Source of the DNA: Clostridiaceae bacterium
GTDB lineage: Bacteria; Bacillota; Clostridia; Saccharofermentanales; DTU023
Assembly (NCBI GenBank): GCA_012800135.1
Contig: JAAZJV010000194.1
Location: forward strand, 1-12,928
Length of the DNA stretch: 12,928 nucleotides
Reading direction: 5' to 3'
A model generated the notes under the pieces. It had not been told where the DNA came from. It saw only the letters and a program-made list of their open reading frames with translations, and did no database searches. The position numbers and the translations under genes were made by a program. Below are positions 1 to 5,881 of the stretch, in pieces (the first letter of the stretch is position 1; every line of letters starts with the position of its first letter).

Positions 1-6
1 TCACGG

Positions 7-35
7 TTGAAAAACTGAAACGCTTTTTATACAGT
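7..35 (+). promoter_or_regulatory. Candidate sigma-70/SigA promoter of tRNA-Ser
   Basis: TTGAAA at 7-12 and TACAGT at 30-35 are separated by exactly 17 bases, and the tRNA begins 8 bases after the -10 box. The -35 matches consensus at 5 of 6 positions and the -10 at 4 of 6. The geometry is what a directly expressed tRNA gene needs, although it would leave almost no 5' leader. The assignment comes from reading only; the tRNA could equally be expressed from further upstream, outside the window. Confidence 0.45.
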
Positions 36-43
36 GCTTTTAT

Positions 44-136
44 GGAGGGTTGTCCGAGCTGGCCGAAGGAGCGCGACTGGAAATCGCGTATGCCCTGAAA
101 GGGGCATCGTGGGTTCAAATCCCATGCCCTCCGCCA
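44..136 (+). tRNA. tRNA-Ser (anticodon GGA)
   Basis: This 93-nt class II tRNA has a long variable arm. The 7-bp acceptor stem pairs 44-50 with 126-132, with one U-G at the inner end, followed by discriminator G133 and an encoded CCA at 134-136. The anticodon stem is CGCGA (72-76) with TCGCG (84-88) around the loop CTGGAAA (77-83), which gives anticodon GGA at 79-81 and reads UCC and UCU serine codons. The GGGTTCAAATCCC T-arm is plain to see. It stands alone, with its own candidate promoter and terminator. Confidence 0.97.
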
Positions 137-145
137 AAATTAAGT

Positions 146-187
146 CCCAAAACGCCGTCATACCAGGCGTTTTGGGGCTTTTTGTTG
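146..187 (+). terminator. Intrinsic terminator of tRNA-Ser
   Basis: A perfect 11-bp stem pairs CCCAAAACGCC (146-156) with GGCGTTTTGGG (166-176) across a 9-nt loop. It is followed by one G, one C and a T-run at 179-183, then TTGTT. It starts nine bases after the CCA end of the tRNA, as expected for a monocistronic tRNA unit. Confidence 0.9.
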
Positions 188-321
188 TTCCGATAACTTG
201 AAATAGAATATTCAAATGCTGCCTTTCTGACAGGAATCTCTTTAGCGGATTTAATCATGACTAAGTATTATCATTTTGAAAGGTGTTTTACAGTCGGAAG
301 AAATGAAATTTGGCTAAAATG

Positions 322-355
322 AAAAAGAGGCGACGGAATATCCCGTCGTCTCTTT
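322..355 (-). terminator. Intrinsic terminator downstream of hutH
   Basis: A 13-bp stem pairs 324-336 with 343-355 around a 6-nt loop, with a single A-C mismatch on the minus strand (G-U on the plus strand). On the minus strand it ends in a T-run (complement of A322-A326), 22 bases past the hutH stop. It closes the leftward arm of the hut cluster. The stretch between this hairpin and the tRNA terminator (188-321) shows no gene or obvious site. Confidence 0.8.
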
Positions 356-376
356 AGTGGTATTTAAACCATATGT

Positions 377-1906
377 CTATCTTAAAGTGCCTGCGGCTTG
401 TTCAACAACCTGAACATATTTGCCTGCACGAATCTGGGCAGTTACTTTGTTCATATCCAAATAGATGGCTCGATCCGTCTCCATGAAGGTTACTTCGCTA
501 CGTAACAGTTCGTAAGCGGCTCGGGTACCTTTGCCTAGTTTGCTACTGTCCTTGAAGTCAATAGCTTGAGCTGCGCAAATAAGTTCGACTGCCAGCACGC
601 TTTGAACATGGCTGATGATGGTGGCAGCCTTCCTGGCAGAGATGGTTCCCATCGAGACATGGTCTTCTTGGTTGGCAGAGGTTGGGATTGAATCTACGCA
701 GGCGGGGTGGGCCAGTACTTTGTTTTCCGAGACTAAGGCCGCAGCACTGTACTGTGCAACCATGAATCCGTCGTTTAGACCCTCTACGGGAGTAAGGAAA
801 GCGGGAAGACCACTGAGCGCCGGATTGACCAGGCGTTCGATTCTCCGTTCCGATACATTGGCATACTCAGCCATTGCGATTCCCAGAGTATCCATAGCAA
901 CAGCAACGGGTTGACCGTGGAAATTGCCGCCGGAGAAAATATCTCCGTTATCCGGGAAAATCAGAGGATTGTCGGTGACGGAGTTTAATTCGGTTTCGAT
1001 GACTTTGCGCACATAGTCGTAAGCCAGGCGGCTGGCACCGTGGATTTGCGGAACACAGCGCAGCGTGTAAGCGTCTTGCACCCGGAGTTCGCCCTGCGGC
1101 ACTGTAAGACCGCTTCCGTCCAGAATTTGACGCAAATTGGACGCCACATCAATCTGGCCCTTGTGCGGACGGATGGCGTGGATACGTGGATCGAAAGCGC
1201 TTATAATCCCTTCCAGCGCATCCACGGTAAGGGATGCGGCGATGTCGGCCGTTTTTATAAGGATGCTGGCGTCGTAGACCGCCAGACTGCCTACACCCGT
1301 CATAGCGCAGGTACCGTTAATAAGAGCCAGCCCTTCCTTGGCTTTCAGGCTGATGACAGGAATGCCTGCGGCTTTCATTGCCTCTTGTCCTGACATGAGC
1401 TTGCCCTGATAGATTGCTTCACCTTCGCCGATCATCGGCATGACCATATGTGCCAAGGGACAGAGATCGCCACTGGAACCCACGGAGCCTTTTTCGGGGA
1501 TTACGGGATGTACGCCCTTGTTTAACATTTCCACAAGAGTCTCTACGGTAGATAAACGAATGCCTGAAAAGCCCTTAGCCAATGCATTTATACGCAACAG
1601 CATGATGGCGCGGGTCACATCTTCTTTGAAGGGATCACCGACACCGCAGGCGTCCGAGACGATCAGGTTGTACTGGAGCAGATCCAGGTCTTCTTCAGGA
1701 ATCGCTACATTGACAAATTTGCCGAAGCCGGTACTCAGACCGTAAACCACTTTTCCTGCAGAAACATTCTCTTCCACGATGTCCCGAGAGATCTGGACGG
1801 CTTTCTTTGCCTCTTCCGTAAGGGCTACCTTAGCACCATGACGGCAGACATCTACGACTTGTTCGATGGTGAGGCTGTTTCCGTCCAAGTAAACTAACTT
1901 TTCCAT
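377..1906 (-). CDS. hutH: Histidine ammonia-lyase (MIO family), variant active site
   Basis: The 509-aa product is full length for the aromatic amino acid lyase family. These cytoplasmic tetramers use an MIO prosthetic group to remove ammonia from histidine, giving trans-urocanate, the first step of histidine breakdown. Visible motifs are YGLSTGFG (Y55, equivalent to Tyr53 of Pseudomonas HAL), the MIO region GSVGSSGDL (S144-S145-G146), LINGT (N197), QDAYTLRC (Y280, R283), GGNFHGQP (F329) and ANQEDHVSMG (E414). Two residues are odd: the MIO triad is Ser-Ser-Gly rather than Ala-Ser-Gly, and the S-H substrate pair (His83 in Pseudomonas) reads S84-D85. The start is set by AAGGAGGG nine bases before ATG. 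A hairpin separates it from ftcD upstream, so it may have its own promoter. Family membership is certain; strict histidine specificity is inferred from the neighbours. Confidence 0.93.
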   Translation of the reverse strand: MEKLVYLDGNSLTIEQVVDVCRHGAKVALTEEAKKAVQISRDIVEENVSAGKVVYGLSTGFGKFVNVAIPEEDLDLLQYNLIVSDACGVGDPFKEDVTRAIMLLRINALAKGFSGIRLSTVETLVEMLNKGVHPVIPEKGSVGSSGDLCPLAHMVMPMIGEGEAIYQGKLMSGQEAMKAAGIPVISLKAKEGLALINGTCAMTGVGSLAVYDASILIKTADIAASLTVDALEGIISAFDPRIHAIRPHKGQIDVASNLRQILDGSGLTVPQGELRVQDAYTLRCVPQIHGASRLAYDYVRKVIETELNSVTDNPLIFPDNGDIFSGGNFHGQPVAVAMDTLGIAMAEYANVSERRIERLVNPALSGLPAFLTPVEGLNDGFMVAQYSAAALVSENKVLAHPACVDSIPTSANQEDHVSMGTISARKAATIISHVQSVLAVELICAAQAIDFKDSSKLGKGTRAAYELLRSEVTFMETDRAIYLDMNKVTAQIRAGKYVQVVEQAAGTLR

Positions 1907-2001
1907 GCTTGTCTTCCCTCCTTCAATAGTTCACGCAATTATTCATTTTATTTTACTCGATTTGATTGATTTTCTCTGCATGATTTAGTGTTTCTATGTG
2001 T

Positions 2002-2023
2002 AGCGGACTCGTTTTGTTCCGCT
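2002..2023. repeat. Short inverted repeat upstream of hutH
   Basis: AGCGGA (2002-2007) and TCCGCT (2018-2023) are perfectly inverted across 10 bases, about 100 bp upstream of the hutH start. This could be an operator or a small mRNA hairpin. I found no convincing -35/-10 pair nearby, so the role is open. Confidence 0.35.
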
Positions 2024-2077
2024 GTCCCTTGCAATATTCGTATGATGTTCATAAATTGCCGGTATAAGTCTAGAAGA

Positions 2078-2116
2078 AAGGGGCTGTCTCAAAGCAGGAC
2101 AGCCCCTTCTTTTTTA
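2078..2116. terminator. Strong hairpin/terminator in the ftcD-hutH gap
   Basis: A perfect 11-bp stem, AAGGGGCTGTC (2078-2088) with GACAGCCCCTT (2098-2108), has a 9-nt loop. The better T-run (six Ts at 2110-2115) lies on the plus-strand side. Leftward transcripts coming from ftcD meet the same stem followed by the weaker TTTCTTC. It starts 43 bases past the ftcD stop and would at least partly separate fchA-ftcD from hutH. Confidence 0.7.
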
Positions 2117-2151
2117 CTTGGCCGCCTCTGGTTGTTATGGTGAGGACGACC

Positions 2152-3030
2152 CTACATATATAGCTGTTCCGGAGTAAACCCGTGTGTACGCAGGTAGAAC
2201 TTCAGTACATCCATTAGAGCATAAACGGGAACGGGTCCGACCAAGTCGCAGTCAACCACACCAACACCATACTGCGCCGCTTCGCTTTTGATGGTCTCGA
2301 AGACGCGGTGGATAGGAGTTCTTTCGTAGTTGGTGAGATTCATGGATACTTGAACTATGCCGTCGCGGTCTTCCAGTGAAAGCGCGATTGCGCGAACATG
2401 CTGATATCCGCCGGTAGCCGCCCGAACCGCCTTTACGATTTTCTTGCCTATCTCCAGATCCTTTGTTTGAAGGTTTACATTGAACGCAATCAGAGGAAAG
2501 CGAACACCTGTGACGGTCGCTCCGCTCTTGGCATTGAAATCGGACGGCCCTTCGTCGGGGATCCATTCCGGATCCTTGAGTTTTTCTTCCAGCCCCTCAT
2601 ATTGACCTTTGCGAATTTTGGGCAGGCTCTTGCGTCCTTCGCAAGTGGCAGCGTCTTCGTAATAGTAAATTGGAACGCCGAGATCTCCCATGAACTTGCC
2701 GAACTCCCGGCAAATTTCTATAGCCTCTTCGACGGTTACTTCTTTTACAGGTATAAAAGGAACCACATCTACGGCGCCGATGCGGGGATGCGCGCCGACG
2801 TGTTTTGTCATGTCTATGAGCTCCACAGCCTTGGCGGATAGACGCTTGGCGGCCTCCAGTACTGCCTTCGGTTCTCCTTTAAAAGTAACCACAGTGCGGT
2901 TATGATCCGCATCGGTTGAAATCTCCATCAGGTCGATAGGATCTCCGTCCAGCATGGCTTCCTTTACCTGTTCGATCAATTCCTTGTCTTTACCTTCGCT
3001 GAAATTGACTTCAGCCATTAAACACTTCAT
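2152..3030 (-). CDS. ftcD: Glutamate formimidoyltransferase (FTCD N-terminal type)
   Basis: The 292-aa protein covers the two formiminotransferase subdomains without a cyclodeaminase domain, the usual size of stand-alone bacterial enzymes. It moves the formimino group of N-formimino-L-glutamate to tetrahydrofolate, releasing glutamate. The N-terminal EVNFSEGKD matches the family's NFSEG start. HVGAHPRIGAVDVVPF (77-92) carries the catalytic His (H81, equivalent to His82 of the mammalian enzyme). The segment NVNLQTKDLEIGKKI, typical of the second half, is also present. The start is supported by AAGGAG about nine bases before ATG. It lies 33 bp downstream of fchA and is almost surely co-transcribed with it. 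Unlike HutH, HutU and HutI, I see no altered key residue here. Its presence implies that the pathway ends in formiminoglutamate rather than formylglutamate. Confidence 0.93.
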   Translation of the reverse strand: MKCLMAEVNFSEGKDKELIEQVKEAMLDGDPIDLMEISTDADHNRTVVTFKGEPKAVLEAAKRLSAKAVELIDMTKHVGAHPRIGAVDVVPFIPVKEVTVEEAIEICREFGKFMGDLGVPIYYYEDAATCEGRKSLPKIRKGQYEGLEEKLKDPEWIPDEGPSDFNAKSGATVTGVRFPLIAFNVNLQTKDLEIGKKIVKAVRAATGGYQHVRAIALSLEDRDGIVQVSMNLTNYERTPIHRVFETIKSEAAQYGVGVVDCDLVGPVPVYALMDVLKFYLRTHGFTPEQLYM

Positions 3031-3063
3031 ATTATATTTCTCCTTTTAGCACTTTTCAGCATT

Positions 3064-3645
3064 TCAGTAGCAAATTACCTGAAGTAGCAGATCCAGCATA
3101 TCCTCTTTCAGCTCGGTCTTGACGGTCTCGTCTTTGATAAGCCCCAGATTTGCCTGAACATTCAGAATACAGTCTTTTACTCCGCCCTCGGAAAGATACA
3201 GAGCGCTGGCCAAGTCGGATGCACAGGCCGGATTGGAATTTCCTTTGAGCAGGACACCTAAATCGTGGACCCTTGCATTCATACGGGCGTTGTCTCTGGG
3301 AACCTCTGCCGCTCTGATGGCCGCTGCCTGGATTGCAGCACTTCGGGCTGTTTTTTCTTCTTCTGTTTTTTTGGGTAACTTAAACGCGTCCACAATCATG
3401 GAATAAGCTTCCGAATCCAGAACACAGCCTTCCTTTAATTTTTCGGCCAATTGATCGCACTCGTCAGCAATCTCATCGTATTGCTCCACGGTAAGATTGA
3501 CCGGCTTCTTTTTCGATAGTTTTGCTACCATCGAAACCATTCCTGCGGCCATAGCTCCGGATAGTGCGGAAGCGGAACCGCCGCCTGCGGTAGTATCATC
3601 GGAATCGATGATCTTCCTTACAATTTCGCTGACTTTTTGATCCAT
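3064..3645 (-). CDS. fchA: Formimidoyltetrahydrofolate cyclodeaminase
   Basis: The 193-aa all-helical protein belongs to the FTCD C-terminal/FchA family. It converts 5-formimino-THF to 5,10-methenyl-THF plus ammonia and so feeds histidine-derived carbon into the folate pool. The glycine-rich TTAGGGSASALSGAM (18-32), VPRDNARM and GNSNPACASDLASA motifs are characteristic of the family. I chose the ATG at 3645 because AAGGA lies six bases upstream and the protein then begins at the normal family N terminus. The frame stays open for 54 more codons to 3807, but that part has no family similarity, no ribosome site and overlaps regulatory repeats. It is the first gene of the leftward arm, divergent from hutU. 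Confidence 0.92.
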   Translation of the reverse strand: MDQKVSEIVRKIIDSDDTTAGGGSASALSGAMAAGMVSMVAKLSKKKPVNLTVEQYDEIADECDQLAEKLKEGCVLDSEAYSMIVDAFKLPKKTEEEKTARSAAIQAAAIRAAEVPRDNARMNARVHDLGVLLKGNSNPACASDLASALYLSEGGVKDCILNVQANLGLIKDETVKTELKEDMLDLLLQVICY

Positions 3646-3676
3646 ATCAAATCCTTGCCTCCCTTTCCGGAAAGAA

Positions 3677-3717
3677 GTTGTCCGTCCTGCATAATAACAA
3701 ATACTTCTCCGGACAAC
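3677..3717 (-). promoter_or_regulatory. fchA leader with two mutually exclusive hairpins
   Basis: On the minus strand GTTGTCCG (3717-3710) pairs perfectly with CGGACAAC (3684-3677). An alternative stem pairs CCGGA-GAAG (3712-3704) with CTTC-TT-TCCGG, which extends down to about 3667, next to the ribosome site. The two stems share bases and cannot form together. This is either a leader RNA switch or a protein-binding inverted repeat, depending on where transcription starts. Confidence 0.35.
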
Positions 3718-3725
3718 CTTGTCAA
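3697..3725 (-). promoter_or_regulatory. Weak candidate fchA promoter
   Basis: A perfect TTGACA lies on the minus strand at 3725-3720. The best -10 at 16-17 bp spacing is only TATTTG or ATTTGT, so this is either an activator-dependent promoter or a chance -35. Transcription might instead begin further upstream, near 3780-3830. Confidence 0.3.
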
Positions 3726-3789
3726 TACAAAACGCCTCCCTGCAGAGCCCTTTGTTCTCTCTGTGCGGGAGTGCTTTATGTATGTGCCG

Positions 3790-3805
3790 ATATGTACTTG
3801 TGAAC
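3790..3805. repeat. 16-bp direct repeat, copy 1 (candidate operator)
   Basis: ATATGTACTTGTGAAC here is identical to 3925-3940. Its core with flanking A (TGTACTTGTGAACA) is an imperfect dyad of the form TGTnCnnnnGnACA, as expected for a dimeric regulator. It lies on the fchA side of the divergent region. Confidence 0.6.
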
Positions 3806-3837
3806 ATGTAAAGTCAGGTTGAGGGTATCAAAGTTTT

Positions 3838-3858
3838 CGAACAAATTCAAGCTGTTCG
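3838..3858. repeat. Inverted repeat CGAACA-N9-TGTTCG
   Basis: Two perfect 6-bp half-sites lie 60-80 bp upstream of the hutU -10 box, where an activator would bind. The half-sites resemble those of the Bacillus LexA box, but the spacing is 9 instead of 2, so I do not call it LexA. Confidence 0.4.
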
Positions 3859-3870
3859 CACGAAGCAAGG

Positions 3871-3885
3871 TATGCAGATAGCATA
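3871..3885. repeat. Inverted repeat TATGC-N5-GCATA
   Basis: A perfect 5-bp dyad is centred at 3878, about 40 bp upstream of the hutU -10 box. It is a possible activator or repressor half-site pair; short enough to occur by chance. Confidence 0.3.
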
Positions 3886-3894
3886 GCGAAAATC

Positions 3895-3922
3895 CTCTTG
3901 AATTATTATTATGCAATATAAT
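3895..3922 (+). promoter_or_regulatory. Candidate hutU promoter
   Basis: A perfect TATAAT is at 3917-3922. The -35 position holds only CTCTTG (3895-3900, 16-bp spacer), so the promoter is probably regulated. Predicted transcription starts near 3929, inside repeat copy 2. That gives a leader of about 95 nt before the hutU start. Confidence 0.55.
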
Positions 3923-3924
3923 GA

Positions 3925-3940
3925 ATATGTACTTGTGAAC
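3925..3940. repeat. 16-bp direct repeat, copy 2 (candidate operator at +1)
   Basis: This is identical to 3790-3805 and begins two bases after the hutU TATAAT, so it covers the likely start point of transcription. That is the classic position for repression. The copies are 135 bp apart, about 13 helical turns, which would suit DNA looping. Confidence 0.6.
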
Positions 3941-4022
3941 CGGTATGGAATGCCAGTGGAATCATTCTAATCCGTTACTAATTTTTTGCACATCTGCAAT
4001 TTTTGGAGGGAGGAACAGATCT

Positions 4023-5795
4023 ATGTCAATGAACGGTGGAAACATGTTTGAGCCCAAGCCAGGCAAGCCGGAGGTATTATACTCCGTAAAGGCTCAGCGA
4101 GGCGGCTTCGACAAGCCGGAGAGTCTTCGTTGCAAGGGGTGGAAGCAGGAAACGATCCTGCGCATGTTAGAGAACAATATGGAAAATGCCGAGATTCCCG
4201 AGATGCTCATCATTTACGGCGGCAACGGAAAATGTGCCCGTAACTGGGAATCTTACTACGCCATTATAGAAACTCTTAAAATCTTAGAAGACGACGAGAC
4301 TCTGGTCGTTCAGTCCGGTATGCCTGTCGCTGTTTTCAAGACTCACAAACTTGCCCCTGCCGTGGTCATGGCCACTACCAACATCATGAAGGCCACATGG
4401 GAGCGTTTCTATGATCTGCAGGACAAGAACCTGACAATCTTTGCCCAATATACGGCTGCTCCTTGGGAGTACATCGGTACGCAGGGAGTTATCGAAGGTA
4501 CTTTCGAAACATTGTCCGCTATCACCCTCAAAAAGGGCTGGGAAAACGACATGCATGGTAAGATTTTCTTCACTGCAGGTGCAGGCGGCATGGGCGGAAA
4601 CCAGTCTTGGGCAGGCAAGATGCACGGTGCCGTAGTTATTCTGGTCGACGCTGACGAGCGGGTTATCGATCGTCGTATCGAGAAGAACTACATGGATATG
4701 AAGGTTGACACATTAGACGAGGCTTGGGCCATTGCTCAGGAGCATATCAAAAATGACGATCCCATCGCCATCGCCGTCATCGGCAACGCTGCCGATGTTT
4801 TCGAGGAGGCTCTGGAGAAAGGTTATATTCCCGATGTAGTCACCGAGATGTGTCCTTGCCACGATCCCATTTCCTATATTCCTTCCGGCTATACCGGCGA
4901 AGAGGCCGATGTTTATCGCGGCGAGAATCGCGAGAAATATCTGGAAGATGCCCGTGCAACCATGATTCGTCAATTGCGTGCGATGATAGCGCTCAAGAAA
5001 CGCGGTGCTGAGGTCTTCGAGTACGGTACCAGTATCCGCAAGGAGTGCATGGACGCCGGCATGCCCGAGGCCGAAGCTAAGCAGATCGAAGGTTTCGTAG
5101 CTGCTTACATTCGTCCCCTCTTCTGCGAAGGCCGCGGACCTTTCCGTTGGACATGCATTTCTGGCGATCCTGCCGATCTTGCCCGATTGGACGATCTGGC
5201 ACTCGAGATCTGTAAGGGTGATCCTCTTGTAGAACGTTGGATTAATTTGGCTCGCGTACACCTGCCCATCGAGGCTTTACCTGCCCGTATCTGCTACATG
5301 GGCTTCGGACAGCGCAAACGTTTTGCTTTGGCAGTCAACGAGCTCATCAAGAAAGGCGAGGTCAAAGGTCCCGTGGCGTTCTCTCGCGACAATCTGGACT
5401 CCGGTTCCATCGTGAATCCCACGTTTGAATCCGAGAATATGCCTGACGGCGGCGACTACATTTCCGACTGGCCTATGCTCAACGCTCTGTTGAACTGTGC
5501 CGGAATGTGCGACTTAATCGCTATCCAAGCCAACTACTCTATGGGCGAAGCCGTTCACACCGGCGTCACCATGATCGCCGACGGTACCGACGAAGCGGCG
5601 CTTCGTTTGTCCGTTTGCATGGTCACCGACTCCGGTATAGGGGTTGTCCGTCACGCTCAGTCCGGTTATCAAACCGCAAAGGATGTGTGTAACGGCAAGG
5701 GCAAGATTGCCGGCGGCGACAGCATCAAAGTACCGCTTTGGTGGGAGACCGCCGACAAGGTTACTTTCGGTCCTGAAGGGCGCTACATCCGTTAA
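4023..5795 (+). CDS. hutU: Urocanate hydratase (urocanase), divergent type
   Basis: The 590-aa protein is of the urocanase family, which uses tightly bound NAD+ to add water to urocanate, giving imidazolone propionate. It is somewhat longer than the usual 555 aa because of a C-terminal tail (about 551-590). Conserved parts are IIYGGNGKCARNW (63-75), WEYIGTQGVIEGTFET (148-163), TAGAGGMGGNQ (184-194), GNAADV, the active-site Cys in LFCEGRGPFRW (C368) and LPARICYMGFG. Altered parts are QTSAHD, which reads MCPCHD (276-281), and YGNN, which reads YGTS (334-337). The HHGGGVGMG loop reads AIQANYSMG (500-508). The start follows GGAGGGAGG; an ORF extension to 3945 lacks a ribosome site and covers the operator side. 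It is the first gene of the rightward arm. The family is sure; whether the substrate is plain urocanate is inferred. Confidence 0.9.
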   Translation: MSMNGGNMFEPKPGKPEVLYSVKAQRGGFDKPESLRCKGWKQETILRMLENNMENAEIPEMLIIYGGNGKCARNWESYYAIIETLKILEDDETLVVQSGMPVAVFKTHKLAPAVVMATTNIMKATWERFYDLQDKNLTIFAQYTAAPWEYIGTQGVIEGTFETLSAITLKKGWENDMHGKIFFTAGAGGMGGNQSWAGKMHGAVVILVDADERVIDRRIEKNYMDMKVDTLDEAWAIAQEHIKNDDPIAIAVIGNAADVFEEALEKGYIPDVVTEMCPCHDPISYIPSGYTGEEADVYRGENREKYLEDARATMIRQLRAMIALKKRGAEVFEYGTSIRKECMDAGMPEAEAKQIEGFVAAYIRPLFCEGRGPFRWTCISGDPADLARLDDLALEICKGDPLVERWINLARVHLPIEALPARICYMGFGQRKRFALAVNELIKKGEVKGPVAFSRDNLDSGSIVNPTFESENMPDGGDYISDWPMLNALLNCAGMCDLIAIQANYSMGEAVHTGVTMIADGTDEAALRLSVCMVTDSGIGVVRHAQSGYQTAKDVCNGKGKIAGGDSIKVPLWWETADKVTFGPEGRYIR

Positions 5796-5811
5796 TTTGT
5801 CAGTCTATTCA

Positions 5812-5846
5812 GTACTCTTTTCCACTTTAAAAGTGGAAAAGAGTAC
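5812..5846. repeat. Perfect 16-bp hairpin between hutU and hutI
   Basis: Bases 5812-5827 pair without a mismatch with 5831-5846 around a 3-nt loop. No T-run follows on either strand, so it is not a standard terminator. Likely roles are mRNA stabilisation, differential expression of hutU over hutI, or RNase III processing. Confidence 0.75.
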
Positions 5847-5881
5847 ACTTCTTGGAAGCAAATTATTCAGAGGTCGGCTAT

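Noticed and set aside
44..136. tRNA-Ser as an integration site of a genomic island
   Set aside because: I saw no integrase gene and no second copy of the tRNA 3' end in the window.
27..215. A 62-codon minus-strand ORF over the tRNA
   Set aside because: It is the reverse complement of the tRNA-Ser and its terminator; such GMGFEP-type peptides are a common annotation artefact of tRNA-Ser genes.
377..1906. Calling hutH an ergothionase or phenylalanine/tyrosine ammonia-lyase
   Set aside because: The rest of the active site (Y55, N197, R283, E414) and the ftcD-fchA-hutU-hutI setting fit a histidine-type lyase; a changed substrate remains only a hypothesis.
3646..3807. A 54-codon N-terminal extension of fchA with a HIH...H stretch, which could look like a His-rich leader peptide
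   Set aside because: No ribosome site at 3807, no stop codon separating it from fchA, no attenuator around it, and the normal family N terminus starts at 3645 with a good ribosome site.
3838..3858. LexA box
   Set aside because: Half-sites match CGAACA/TGTTCG but are 9 bp apart instead of 2, and no SOS gene is nearby.
4713..5261. A 182-codon ORF antisense to hutU
   Set aside because: It lies wholly inside a conserved gene, has no ribosome site and no recognisable domain; other antisense ORFs in hutH, ftcD, hutI and the permease were dropped for the same reason.
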